Source of the DNA: Amia ocellicauda
Lineage: Eukaryota > Chordata > Actinopteri > Amiiformes > Amiidae
DNA length: 64,000 nucleotides
Assembly (NCBI RefSeq): GCF_036373705.1
Contig: NC_089869.1
Coordinates: 13,651,676 to 13,715,675, forward strand
Direction of reading: 5' to 3'
The notes beneath the pieces were generated by a model. The model had not been told where the DNA came from. It searched no databases and was given only the letters and a program-made list of their open reading frames with translations. Positions 34,201 through 45,561 of this stretch are shown here, one piece after another (the first letter of the stretch is position 1; each line of letters begins with the position of its first letter). A program made the position numbers and the translations under genes.

Positions 34201-36155
34201 GAGGTCTTCAAAAGACAAGGTCTGTCTTATGTAGTGCCTTTAGAAAGTCTACATCCCCTTTTAAAATTTTAACTTTTTGCCTCATGGCCTGGAATTTAAA
34301 TGCATTTTTTCACCACAAATTCACCACAAAAATGCACTTTTTCATGCTTTACTTGTAATTCACTTAAAATGTATCAGTGTCATTTATAATTTATTTAAAA
34401 TTATATACATTTTTTAAAACAGGAAAAGAAACTGATGGTAACATACAACAAAGACCTCCTAATGGCTTTCGTGTATTTCGATCAAAGTCATTGTGGATAC
34501 CTGCTGGAAAAGGACCTGGAAGAGATCATGTATACCTTGGGACTGCACCTCTCCCGAGCTCAGGTGCTGCAGATCTTATATTGTACATTCAACCATACTG
34601 TATTTGTGTATAATATATGTGTGGATGTGTATATTGTGGACTTAACAGACTTCTATAGGGATTTCAACTTGACTTACACATCATTTCATTCATTTTCAGG
34701 TGAAGAAATTACTTAACAAACCTGTCGTTAGGGAATCGTGCTTTTACCGGAAACTTACTGATCGGCCGAAAGACGAGGCGGCCCCAGTCCCTGCTGAGGC
34801 CCCACAAGACTGCCTGCTGGGTGAGTTTATGCTGTGGTGCTATGAGATGACACAAGAGTATAAAGGCCCGGGGAAAATACAGTGGTATCTAAACATGTTC
34901 GGCTCTTGAGACGCCTTCCTTATATCTCAGAAGACCGGTTTAGTGCCCCTCCTACTCACTGTCCCAGCCTTTGATTGACGTGTTCACTGAACTCTTCAAG
35001 GTACATCTTTTATGACATACAAAACAAGGGTGTTTTAATTAAAACACTTCATACAAACCAAGGGTCATGTTTTAATTAAAACACTGCATTCAAATTCTTG
35101 CTTCATTTGACAAAAATTTAATGAATCTCCCACAATAGAGGTCAGTGTGTGAGTCATGAATAACCTTCTTTTTCAGGGAATAAACCATTGATGCCGTTGC
35201 CTAAAGCAAAGCATCAGGCCAGTGCGGCTCAGGACTCGGGCAGTCTCTTCGTGTATAATGGTGCCATGGTGGATGTGGGCAGCCTGATGCAAAAACTGGA
35301 GAAAAGTGAGAAATCCAGGGAAGAGATCGAGCAGAAGCTGCTTTCTCAGGAGACTAAAAGTGGTACGTACGACAGGAACCCTGCTCAACTGAATAAGTAT
35401 CAAATAATAGTAAATAGGAATTTTTGAAAAATGTATCTATTCAATATTTGACCTTTATATTCAGCCAGTTTGTAGTAATTTAACTGAGGCTCTTTTTGTT
35501 ATTGTAGATGAATATGCAAAACAAATCATTCAACTTGAGACTGCGAACAAGAGCCTTGCAACAGAACTAGAAGTAGTTAAAAAGGACCTAAGTCATACGG
35601 AAGATCATTTGAAAGCTTCGGAGGGAAAGAAGTCTTGCTTTGAAGAAAAGCTTCACTCAACAGTCAGCAGCTTGAGTGCAGTAATGGAGGACCTGCAGAA
35701 GGTCCTAAAAAAGGTTAGTACCAATCTTGTGCTTTTGAATACAACATATCAGGGATTTAAACTTGTTCTTCCTGAATAGATGAGTTGTTGAATGCTTTTT
35801 ACCTAGTTCCTAGTCGTTCTGCACTTTTTTCCACCTAAATATGTCAGTTTCTTTCTGCCATCATTTGTTGCCACCACTTGAGAATGAACCAATAGCTGTG
35901 GTCATTTGGGAAAGTAAGATCACCCATTTTATAGCAATTTGTTATTTTAAAATTCAGAGATTTGGGGGCTGTCGACTTTCTTTTAATATGCTGCCTTTTT
36001 ATGTCAGCAGTACATTTTAAGTGCAGTGAAGTCAACATGGTTCAAATAAGTGTTCAAATATATTCTTAGCTTATTTTCAATTTAATTTCTTCCAGGACAT
36101 TCCTCCTTCTGAAGATAGTGACCGAAAATCTCAAGAGAATGGATCTGACGAATGA
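21382..36155 (+). CDS. ccar1: CCAR1, cell division cycle and apoptosis regulator 1; 24 coding exons
   Basis: The conserved start MAQFGGQKNPPWA and the order of all later exons match vertebrate CCAR1. The 24 coding exons sum to 3636 bases (1211 residues plus stop; human has 1150), and the frame is kept at every junction. CCAR1 is a nuclear co-activator working with Mediator, nuclear receptors, p53 and beta-catenin, and it acts in apoptosis signalling. Domain order: Q/A-rich N-terminus, S1-like domain, proline-rich linker, RS/RE-rich segment, DBC1 domain, SAP domain, lysine/glutamate-rich region, EF-hand-like domain, coiled coil. Expansion over human is mostly the polyglutamine run. A possible extra 38-codon exon (24981-25094) is not counted. 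The exon 14 donor is not GT. Exon coordinates are given in the entries below. Confidence 0.97.
23898..24867 (+). CDS. ccar1: ccar1 exons 6-7: S1-like RNA-binding domain
   Basis: Exons 23898-24091 and 24741-24867. Exon 6 gives LPTSLSLSNPQQTAQITVSY and a basic QPQKQR, then the start of the S1-like fold (VFTGVVTKLHDTFGFVDEDV). Exon 7 completes it (SAVKGKTPQVGDRVLVEA ... MPFKWNAQRIQTLP). The fold is a cold-shock or S1-type barrel shared with CCAR2. Residues are nearly identical to human, the mark of a conserved core. Exon 7 ends PQITPQS before the donor GTAAGT. Confidence 0.95.
24981..25094 (+). CDS. ccar1: Possible ccar1 cassette exon (38 codons, phase 0-0)
   Basis: Acceptor TTTTATATAG precedes an open stretch starting LQQPLPLPHISPQS and ending PAVDTRQN, followed by GTAACA as a possible donor. 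Its length is a multiple of three and both edges are in phase 0, so it could be included without changing the frame. The 44 bases at 24999-25042 match the exon 7 end and its donor region (24844-24887) at 34 positions, which suggests a tandem copy. The human canonical protein, as I remember it, lacks this segment. The donor and the polypyrimidine tract are moderate, so expression is uncertain. Confidence 0.45.
26603..27825 (+). CDS. ccar1: ccar1 exons 8-10: proline-rich linker and RS/RE-rich segment
   Basis: Exons 26603-26795, 27239-27380 and 27670-27825. Exon 8 is rich in P, Q and L (KTAPAMLQSLPPPTSFGV, LLQAQLSAASLAPLLQ). Exon 9 adds GGLLQPPVRMMPQPQPARRL. Exon 10 is arginine-rich with SR, RE and RSP repeats (RERSPTRKRSRDRSPRRDRS), a sign of nuclear, splicing-speckle-type proteins, and ends with VVPRYTVQFSKFSLDC, which opens the DBC1 domain. 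Exon 9 has several more residues at its start (DCVFSG) than the human segment. Confidence 0.93.
28426..30230 (+). CDS. ccar1: ccar1 exons 11-14: DBC1 domain
   Basis: Exons 28426-28651, 28899-29012, 29140-29306 and 30020-30230. Key conserved blocks are CDMMELRRRYQNLYIPSDFF, MKGKDEAMAIGGHWSPSLDG, TAIRCCKALTGIDLSLCTQW, and FAEIRYHRPEETHKGR. This domain, shared with CCAR2/DBC1, resembles an inactive Nudix fold. The 3' edge of exon 14 is fixed by homology at GAACAG (30230), and the next bases are GCACTG rather than GT; see the finding. The frame from there to exon 15 is unbroken (GEQ|EEEEKDEED). Confidence 0.92.
31203..32399 (+). CDS. ccar1: ccar1 exons 15-17: SAP domain region
   Basis: Exons 31203-31286, 31752-31940 and 32208-32399. 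Exon 15 holds EISTPTHWSKLDPKSMK. Exon 16 is the SAP motif (VNDLRKELESRSLSSKGLKS, then a helix LIARLTKQL), which binds AT-rich DNA or chromatin. The end of exon 16 was set at a GTAGAC donor (31941): the join then reads KEEEERKRQEE exactly as in human, whereas reading on would stop at 31979. Exon 17 is charged (ERQRRERRYILPEEPTII) and then conserved to HSFE. Confidence 0.93.
32832..34219 (+). CDS. ccar1: ccar1 exons 18-20: lysine/glutamate-rich region
   Basis: Exons 32832-33098, 33838-33979 and 34131-34219. Exon 18 starts with the conserved VSLFAELFNEMLQRDFGY and continues into a long K/E-rich run with many short repeats (KKEAEKKEAEKKETERKE). Exon 19 has the acidic stretch around EEYDPMEAEEADDDDDD; exon 20 is basic and acidic mixed. 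These regions are intrinsically disordered and vary in length between species. Donors GTCGGC and GTCTGT are weak but keep the frame. Intron 20 is only 0.2 kb and mostly made of a Tc1 remnant. Confidence 0.88.
34226..34380. mobile_element. Fragment of a Tc1/mariner 5' end in ccar1 intron 20
   Basis: The sequence AGTGCCTTTAGAAAGTCTAC resembles the inverted end of a known fish Tc1 group, and about 130 bases of AT-rich spacer follow. No transposase remains. The piece makes up most of this short intron. Confidence 0.5.
34423..36155 (+). CDS. ccar1: ccar1 exons 21-25: EF-hand-like domain, coiled coil and stop
   Basis: Exons 34423-34563, 34700-34820, 35177-35362, 35508-35713 and 36096-36155. Exon 21 encodes the EF-hand-like segment (LLMAFVYFDQSHCGYLLEKD), whose loop lacks several calcium-binding acids and is therefore probably inactive, as in human. 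Exon 23 holds VYNGAMVDVGSLMQKLEKSE. Exons 23-24 form a heptad-rich coiled coil. The last exon ends RKSQENGSDE with TGA at 36153. Confidence 0.94.
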
Positions 36156-36450
36156 TGTTACTGCCTTTCCCCTAGGAGAAATTTGTGCTAGATAATGTGT
36201 AAATAAGAAGAATTAACGCCCAAGACAAAATGAACATAATGCACGTTTTATTTGAAGTACTGAATTTGGTTGTTGCTATGTACAGTTTTATGAACAAGTG
36301 TTGTCTTACCATAAAATTCATGTCAGATTAATTATCATTTGATATTTTTTTTTGTTCCATAAAGCTGTAGGTTCAAATGTATTTGAATTATAATAAAACT
36401 TATCAAATGTAAGTTTATTATAATATTAAAATAATACTTTGCCTAACAAA
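36156..36450 (+). other. ccar1: ccar1 3' UTR
   Basis: AATAAA at 36392-36397 lies about 240 bases after the stop codon. The AT-rich sequence around it fits a 3' UTR ending near 36420. Further AATAAA-type sites near 36870, 37080 and 37460 would allow longer forms. Confidence 0.55.
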
Positions 36451-37559
36451 AATGTGTTCTTGACAGGATTGTTGAATATCAGATTTTTGTTTTGTTTGTT
36501 TTTTAGCAGAAATTTGGGACTCAACTGTATTTTTCAAATAACACCCAATTAAAATGAATTTGAAGGTTCCTTGTTTAAAACAGTGGTTACTGCTTTACTG
36601 ATATTTTTCTATTTTAAAGTAGCAGGTACCATTACTTACTTGTGCAAACTGTTCTTATTGGAGACATTTTATTTTAAACCAATGCTTCAATATGTATGGG
36701 CCATTGAAAGAAAGAAAGAAACAAAAAGTTAGCAAGTTTAAATCTAAGCACAAAGTGTAGCACATCTCAATCTTATCTGAAGTTAGTGTTGAAATACTAA
36801 GGAAACTTAGTCTGGTAACAAATGTTTACACTGAATGTTTGTATTATTTTTTTCAGCTGCTTGCTTGCTTAATTTAATAAAATAATTAAACATGTTTAAA
36901 AAAATGTTTGTGTTGTTTGCTGTTACCAGACTAAGGATCATATTGTTGTATTTGGTTTGAATTATATTTATTGATTTTAGGGTTGTATCAGTTACTTTAT
37001 ACATTTTAGGAGTTTCTCAGTAGATTTTTTTTTTATTTCAGTAGTTTTTTTATGAGGAAAGGAAGACATGTAAAAAATGAAAAATAAATGGTGTGCACCA
37101 GTACAACAGGAATAAATAACAATGTTTTGTGGAAACTAAATGTGTAGTCCTTGCCACTGATCAAGAATTGCAGCCACAGTATGCTTGTTGTAAGCCTCTT
37201 TTAAACTTTCAAGTGGTCAATTTCCACATAAACCTCTATATTTGTACTTTCTAAAGCAAATATTGCATAAGATTATAGAACATGTATAGCTTAATTATAG
37301 TCTTAAATTATATAATCTAACTAAAATATATTTTGATTATTTTTGTGTGCAAGGTGAACATTTCTGAATGAGACAGACAAGCACAACGAGCCAACTAATT
37401 AAGTGAATTTTATTATAAAACTAAATGTACCCTGAAGTTCTCTCTTGTGTAAATAAATGGTTATTAATATTGTTTCTGCTAATCTCCACTTGTCCTTTGG
37501 TGTTTTCAGTACTCGGGACTACTGAAATAAATTATAATTAAAAAACAAAACATGGCCAA

Positions 37560-37572
37560 CCACAAGGTGGCA
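37560..37572 (+). promoter_or_regulatory. CTCF-like motif (12 of 13 positions)
   Basis: CCACAAGGTGGCA fits CCASYAGRKGGCR except at position five. It points in the direction opposite to the motif at 37925. Confidence 0.3.
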
Positions 37573-37924
37573 CAGATGTACAAGACATGCAGCTGTACAA
37601 CTCTAAATGTATCGTTATTGTTATTGAGTGACCAAGCCTTGTGAGGCAGGCCATGGTAAAACCCCTCCAGTCACATCATATCAGAGGTGGCTACCCTACT
37701 TAATTGAAATATATTGTACCATATTGCAAATTAGAAATTAATTTGTGCAGTACTGTAGTTTTGCGGGGGGAGGGGGTTGCCTTCACTTTTTGTTATCATT
37801 AGTATTCATTTAAACTATACATCTTTCTCATATCATGGTACTTATTGTGCAGTCTATGCCGACCTTGCCCCAAGTTCAGGTGGTCTGTAAACAGCCCCGG
37901 GAAGGGGGTGGTGAGGGTGTGCAG

Positions 37925-37937
37925 CACCCCCTGCTGG
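37925..37937 (-). promoter_or_regulatory. CTCF-like motif (12 of 13 positions)
   Basis: CACCCCCTGCTGG fits YGCCMYCTRSTGG except at position two. It lies about 1.8 kb after the ccar1 stop codon. Confidence 0.35.
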
Positions 37938-39449
37938 TGCTTAGCGCAGTGACAAGGATCGCAATATATACGATTTTTATAAATACATTGTTAACCCTGA
38001 GACTGGCGTCATTGGTTGAAGCGGCAGGGAAACTGGCAGCCACAATAATAGTTTATCGCGATTTGTTGAGGGAAGACAATACATAGCATATTCAGTTTAA
38101 CAACAGCCAATCAGCGCCCTGGTTGCTGGCATGGGCGCTCACATACAGTTGGATGCAAAATGGAAAATAGACTTGATCTGACTTGTTTTTTAACAGTTCT
38201 ACTGAAAAGACAACATCGATAACAAAAATAAAATCGCAGATGCAAGTGCTGAGCCTTTAGCAGAGAGTAGGACGCATAGCTGTAGGTAAGACATGTTTCT
38301 TTCTTACGATGGTGTGGTCCTATTGTATTGGGCGAATCTTTTGACCATGATTCTTGACCACGACTATCTTTTCTTAAGCTCCTCCCTGCAAAATACATAA
38401 ACAAACAAGCTGATACAGCACTATAATTAAAAATGGCAATGGCGCCTTGATATTACGTGGTTGGCACCACCCCCTGCTCTAAACACCTTCCCATGCCTGT
38501 GACTGTACACAGCCGTTTGAAAAGCACTTCCCCAAATCACAAACTGAGCTCACACTTGAAGCCCTTTATAGAGAGTAACCCTGTCCTGATGCACAACCGG
38601 GTGCACCCCATGCAGGATGTATTTGTTTTGAACGGCCTTGTTATAAGGATACAATGGTGGGAATCTTTACTTCCCTTTCCCACCTCAGTGAAGGAAATAA
38701 ACGGGTTTTGAGAGATGTCACTTTTGTTTTCCAGCTGGCACTATGTAATTCACTGCTGTATATTAAAAAACAGATTGTTAATTTGTTCTCTCCTGCACTC
38801 AGGATAAGGGCCACATTCATGTAGATATAGTTAGTACAGATAGTTTCCCGTTCTTGGAATGAGTTAGAAAATTGTTATAACTGTAATGACACAGTAAATG
38901 TGCAGGGATTAATAATTCCAGTGTGAATGGAATTGCATTATCGGCAGGTTAAGTGAAAACTTTTTTTCCCCATAGATTTTAAATATATATATGAGCATAT
39001 GATTGGTAAGGGATTTACTGATAAAGCATTTTTCACCATTTATAGTGTGACAATTTCAATATATAGGCCTATATCTGTATATGTATGAAGGCATTCTTCC
39101 ACTTATTCCCATATTGATATAAAATCAATGTATTCAAATCAGGCCTCTCTTTTAGTGTACAGTAATAATATGGCCTACGGTTGTTGTGAAATGGCCAAAG
39201 CAAGCTGCACAGGTAAACCTGACTCCGTCACTGAACAGTGCTCTTCTTTGTTCGCTCTTTCAGTAAAACCTGAACAGAAACTGTAGTGAGTGTAACACTG
39301 GCTGTTCCCAGGACAATTAGCCCAATTGATTGCAGGTACTGAACTGGGTAAAGGGGAGTTGTGTTGCATCTGTCTAGAGTCTGTTAGGGTACTATAGAGA
39401 TTCAGTTTCAGTCCTCTCCTTTTCAACAGACTCACATGGGTGGGCTAGC

Positions 39450-39450
<1 letters not shown>

Positions 39451-39487
<37 letters not shown>
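39451..39487. repeat. (TA)n-(TG)n compound microsatellite
   Basis: Ten TA units followed by about eight TG units, seen directly. Confidence 0.9.
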
Positions 39488-39729
39488 TGTTAACTTCTTA
39501 TAGACTGCCTACCAACACTTTCACTGATAATAATTGTGTGATTTGTGTGTATTTGTAGTGCTGTACTTTTGATAACAGTTCATAGTTAAACACAGGGAGA
39601 GGTGTTGAGAAATTGTAAATATATTATCTTACCCAGTTACTAGATAATTAAGAAATGCACACATTATTCTGTTTGATGCTGGGAGTTGTTGGGATGTCTG
39701 TGATTCTTCTTCAGACATTCATATTCCAG

Positions 39730-40540
39730 TCCCTACAAAAAGCTGGCCTGTATGGGTGAGTGGCAAGTAATAAGCCATTTTTAAAAATGTTCATCTTAAA
39801 TCTCATATGGAGTGGTAGTAGATATGTGGCAGAAGGTTTTGAGGTCAGAAGAAAGGAAAAATGAACTTTTTGGTCTAAATTTAAAGCATTAAGCATATCT
39901 GGCACAAGCCCAACATGGCAGATCACCCAGTCAGTACCATCCCAGCTGTCAAGCATGGTGGTGGCAGCAGCATTTATTGGGGTGCTTCTCATGAGCAGGG
40001 ACTGGGAAGTGTGTCAGGAGTCAGAGGAAATGGATTTTGCAAAGTATAGGCGTATCCTAGAGGAAAACCTACAAACCTAGAGTCAGGCAAGAATCTGAAA
40101 CTGTGTCAAAATATGACATTTCAGAGAGGCAATGACCCAGAGGACAAGGTCAATGGAATGGTTTCAAAAGAAGAAAGTGAAAGTCCTTGAATGGTCCAGT
40201 CAAAGTCCGGACTTGAATGCAATAGACAATTGCATTCCATCACGATCCCTATCGAACTTTTCAGAACTTGAGCAATTTTGCCATTGCATTGTGCAAAGCT
40301 GCCGGAGACCTATCCGAAAACACTCACAGCAGTAATTGCTGCCAGAGGTGCTTCCATCAAGTACTGATTTAGGGATGGAATACTTATGCAATCAGTAAAT
40401 TTCAATTTATATATTTTCTTTGCAGGTTTAGGTGACATTCAACGTCCTTCACAGATAACAGTGTGAAGTTTGATCATTATATATAAACCATCACAATGTG
40501 AAATTATTGGTAGGTGGTGAACATTTTTGCAAGTCACTGT
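39730..40540 (+). mobile_element. Decayed, 5'-truncated Tc1-like transposon
   Basis: The first recognisable part is near 39731 (CCTACAAAAAGCTGGCC) and the right end is the inverted-end-like GGTGAACATTTTTGCAAGTC at about 40513-40535. In between are remnants of the transposase: AAGCATGGTGGTGGCAGCAG, AGGCAATGACCCAGAGGAC and GGTCCAGTCAAAGTCCGGAC, with many stops and shifts. No left inverted end was found. It belongs to a different Tc1 group from the element at 10024 and is much older. Confidence 0.8.
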
Positions 40541-41416
40541 ATTCCTGCATATGTGTCATTTTTAATGGTCATATAGAGGATATGATCAGTGATAGTTTGT
40601 AGGTTAGTGTAAGTAGAAGAAGTATTAGAAATTAGATTAGGAGTAGTCATAGTATATGACAGTAATTAGGTCATTAGCAGTATTATAAAAGCAAATATGT
40701 TAGTGTCGATGACAGTATATCAGTTGAAGTATATGTATTTCAGAAGCAGGAATAATACAGCAGTATGTATGTACTACACTGCACTACAGTATATTACATT
40801 ACACTGTATTATTTATATCATACTGCATTACACTGCAGTATATAAACTATAAACAAGAACATGCTTGAGTCCATAGACACCTTTTGGGAATTAGCATTTT
40901 AAACATTACTTCACTTTAAGAGGAAAAAGTGTTGCTGGAAGGCAAAGGAGGTGTCAGTCTTTATCTTGGTGGGAAAGCTAAAGGCTGCTTTTTCCCCTGT
41001 TCCTACCAGAGGCTATTCATTACAGAAAATTGAGACTTTCAGTGTTTTAGTCCAGCTCTTGATTTTCTCATCTTGCTCTTTTTGTCGCACAGCCTCATCT
41101 AAAGAAGCCTTTATGCTCCTTCTCTCGTTTAATTAACCCGTTTTTTACACTCTCCCTAAGCCCTCCTTTCTTCATGTTCCTCCCTGTTTGTATGCCAGGA
41201 TAAATTTCAATTTAGAAGTGTTAATCTCTTTACATCTCATTAGGCTTCTCTTTGTTTCTGGGATTCAGCCGTCTTTGCCTTCCATCACCTCCTTTTACAG
41301 TCTGATCCATTGGCTTTGTATACCCCCTTCTCCTCGTTTGTTAATCGAATCGACCTCAGTCTGAGCCCAGCTCCCCTCCCTTTTCAAGCACAGCTATGTT
41401 TTTATAAGCCGTCTTT

Positions 41417-41419
<3 letters not shown>

Positions 41420-41467
<48 letters not shown>
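41420..41467. repeat. (TC)n microsatellite, about 24 units
   Basis: A clean CT repeat seen directly, inside a generally pyrimidine-rich kilobase (41100-41500). Confidence 0.95.
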
Positions 41468-41473
<6 letters not shown>

Positions 41474-44400
41474 TGTCATCTCCCTCCTCTTGTTCATTCT
41501 TCGTGACTCTGAATACATGCTTGGCCTAGTAGTCAAAAGTTCACTGTTCCCATTTCCATTACAAAGCATCCTGACAACCTCAAGCTTTACAGTAAACCAA
41601 AACCTAAGCTTTACATAATAACCTATTAATTCGACGTTGGTGTCATTTTTGGTTGATGCTTTTTTTTTTGCTTATGCATTCCATTTGTATGAGTTCCCAT
41701 TAAAGCCCAAATAGTACAATTTAACATACAGTATTACTACTTCACAAGGCAGATGCAATCATAGAAAACAGATCAGCAACTGGAGATCACACAAATCCAG
41801 CTTAGTATCTGTGGAAGAGTTGTTGCTAAGGTTGACACAAAAAGCACTACACATTGGCTCAGAGATTTGTTATGCACAAGGCAAATTTGTATAAAGTTCC
41901 TGGAGCTACAGCAAAGCCATTTCAGGTACATTTTGGCTTATTATACATTTATGTGCATTATTTATGTGTTTAGCACTTCCATTTTGGAGTTCAAATTACA
42001 ATCATGTAGTATTGCCAATAGATATTTGTATACATGCTCACATAAAACACCTCAGTAAAGGAATCATGTATTCTGGCACCACGATTACTTATTACAGAGT
42101 CTCACAGTGCTGAAATCTTGTACAACCCCATAAAATGTCAGTGTTGAAGCTGACCACTGGAATCAGTTAAGTTTATGATTTTTGTATTTTTTGCCCGACT
42201 TGGAAAAATGTAAAGCTACACCACTGTTCTTTATATAGCGTACATGCTATTTTCCCCCCAGTTTTTCATTCACTCATGCATTACTTTACTTCTTACTCAG
42301 GGGAGAATGATAAGCCAAGGACTTTGTACTCACCCCAGTGTGTGTGTGCTGGAAATAATCTAGTAATGTAAGCATAATATTTGGCTTTACAGTACAATTC
42401 AAACAATATTACAGGTGGCATTTGCTTACATGAAGCAGATAGTGATAAAATAGGGAACCCTGTAAATTTACATTGCTCATATGAAATGTACCAGTTACCG
42501 CTACTGAACTGGAAGTTCAGTAAATATGAACATGGTTTTGAAATATTGTTGTGTTTTATTTATTATGCACTATGGAATATTGACATTACCTATAATAACT
42601 GTTCTTTTTTTAATTCACTCTTAGAAGTAGAGTAGGGACAAGTTGAAAATATAAGGGCAGTTAACAGGATACAACTAAGTTTTCCACTTCCTTATTTCCT
42701 GTACCAGTCCCTTAAACACAGATACAGGCATGTATGTATTGTACCCCTACCGCTCCCCAGTTAGGATTTCCTTTATGCGTCCCCTGTTTCAAACATATTT
42801 TTTATTCATTAGGTTTATTTTAATGTATTAAAGTAGCCAGTGTAAAACCATCCTGTTTAGAGGACAAGCATGCAAATGATGTGAATAGCAATCACCTTAT
42901 TTCCACTTTCCTTATCAGGTAAAACACTGATATTTGGACCACAAAGTCAAAATATATGTATAAAGTGCCTGTACTAAATGGCTGTGTTTAATTTAGTTCC
43001 AAAAAAGGGTTGTTTTACATGGCTGTCACACTCATTGATTGTTATCCTGGCAGATTTGGTCGTTTTTACAACAGAGGCAGAGTTGCTGGGCCTGGTTTGA
43101 AATATTTTGTGGCCATTTCTTTGCTTATCAATGTTTAGGCCTCTAGCATCCAAAGGACCTGTGTGCTGGGTGTAATTTGACGCAATGTCCCTGGGCTCAG
43201 TAATAACCAGAGTGGTGTGGTCCAAGAGGAAATTAACCCCTTTCCTGGATGGAGTCTTGGGAATACTGAGTTGCAGAAAAAAAAAATGTATACAGTTTTT
43301 CACTTTTTCTGGACCTTTCTGATTGAATTAAATCAGGCCACTTTTGGTTCCTCTTGTGCTTCACCAATAAAAGGTGGACATTTCAATAATAAGAAAAAGA
43401 AACTAGCCATGAAGTTCTTTGCTGTTCTTTTTCAAATTCAGATGGATACAGTTTTCTTTTGATTTGAAGCATACTATAGATCGTCTGTAGCCTGAGATCA
43501 GTTATCAGGTCTAAGGTCTGTGACTCTTGAGTAGTATGTCAACTGCAATAAGGTTCATTTTGAGACAACAGTACACCATTACATGGCAGCTACTTTAAGA
43601 AGTGCTAAAGCATTTAAATATTCTTTCAATTTTTTCTGTGTTTTAACACTGCATTCTTTATGGCTTGTACCCTTGGTAGTAAAATAAATAAATAACTTCG
43701 AATAGAAAACGCTTTTATGTTGCTTTAATAAAGCAAAGTTATGTGTGGATACTGCAACCAGCTTTATGTCAGGGACTTCTTTATGAGTCATGTTTTCTGT
43801 TTTCTAAATTAACAAAAAGTATAAATGAAACACCCATTCAAACATACCCCGATCACAAGCAGAACCCAATCTGCCCCCACACTGGGCTTGGCCGCTCTGA
43901 AGGCCTCCAGTGTACCAGCTGGGTGTCACGCTTCGTAGGCTGAGTCTAAAGTTGCACAAACACCTGAGGAGATGAATGGGATTCCAGAGGGAAGCCAGCA
44001 AGGCAATTCTGAAAGGACTTGGGCAGCCGTAGACTCAGGTTTTCACAGTAAATCCAGACACTATTTTCTTGGTAGATGGTGATTTTTAAAGGCCTGTTTT
44101 AATGAACAGTGAAATATGGGGAGCTTTTCAATGGTTTAGGCCTAGGGTTTGTGTTAGGATGGTTGCTTATGGCCCTGGCCTTTATCATAACCTGACAGCC
44201 AGGAAGGAAAGATTAATTCCATTGAATGCTCAATCATTTTGTCCAGATCTAGATAAACATTGAACCATGTTTATATGTTGCTAAGGTCAGTTAATTTAGG
44301 TTTGTTTAAAGTCTCTTTTGACTGAGATCAGTGCAATTTATCCTGTAAGAGAGAAGGTATGCTGTTTTATAAATAGCACACTTTGGAGGTAATAATTAAG

Positions 44401-45483
44401 GTAATCTTACTATTGAGCATAAAAAGTGAATCAATAACAGGAGAAAGATACAGCTCAATGTCATGGGTTTTTAGTGATGATTAAATAAATGTCTAAAAGT
44501 GTGCTACTCTAAAACAAAACATCCCAGGCTTACCTCACTTAATGCTATAGGCAGGTAAAGGGGACCAGAGGAGGTATTTCCTGTGTGGCGCAACGCTATT
44601 TATACAGGGTACTGTATAAAGCAGCATGCGACTTTTAAGTTGCTCATTTGTTAATGAAGAAAATATGTGCAAGACTTTAACTCGTGTCATTGCCTGTAGT
44701 TGGTTTGCTTTGAGTTTGGTTTTTTTCCATTTAAATTTTTAAAGGCATTGAAGTCTCCCTGTAATCAGGATCTCTGTTTATATATCATTGAATCATTGAA
44801 TTGCATTCCCATAAAACTCCAGCTGTCTTCCTCATCTTGTTAGTTTCCTGGTCCCATACAGTAGTGTGTTATGTAAATGAGCCATCTAAACATCTAAAGT
44901 CAAGTAGACATTTTGAACTCTCTCCCTGAATCTAATCTGAGATTCCTACATGTAGTCTGTCTGCTTGATTAACTTTATTTGAAGTAAATTCACTTTTCTA
45001 TGTGTTGGCTACAAGAAACATATTACTTATGTTGAAGTAACTTGACTGTGCTGTTTGTCTCTCAGGTTTATTTGTCCCTATATAATGGAAAATTAGTATT
45101 TAAAGCATGAAATAATTGGAGCCAAATGAATCTGTTCTCCCTGTCTTCTGTATTAAAATACCTTCCCTAGAGCTCTCCCAGGCTTTAATATATGACCATA
45201 TTAATGTAGCAGGTTGTTGTGAATGGCTAGCTTGCTCTTATTGCCCTAAGTGAGCTTATTGGTTTGCCGGGAAGCGATAGCTCAAATGAAGGCTTCTGAG
45301 CACAGCTGCGGTTTCCCGTCCTCTTTCCCACAGCCCACCTGGGCCTGTCCTGTCATTCTCCACAGGGACTGGAATCGCCACCCACTCTCCACACCACAGG
45401 AAACAAATCAGTCAGGTCCATTAAAGAACAATTACAACGTTTTGTATTCAAGTTGTTTCTTTGCATAGGAACTTATACATACG

Positions 45484-45561
45484 TACATACATACATACAT
45501 ACATACATACATACATACATACATACATACATGCATAGATAGATAGATAGATAGATAGATA
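45484..45561. repeat. (ACAT)n-(GATA)n compound microsatellite
   Basis: About twelve ACAT units followed by about six GATA units, seen directly. Confidence 0.95.

Noticed and set aside
20593-36095. Search of ccar1 introns for the box C/D snoRNA (SNORD98) that human CCAR1 hosts.
   Set aside because: No pair of C box and D box with a terminal stem and the right spacing was found by eye; a covariance-model search would be needed.
38457-38711. 84-codon + strand open frame after ccar1.
   Set aside because: No recognisable motif, no splice or regulatory context; it fits chance in a frame with few stops.
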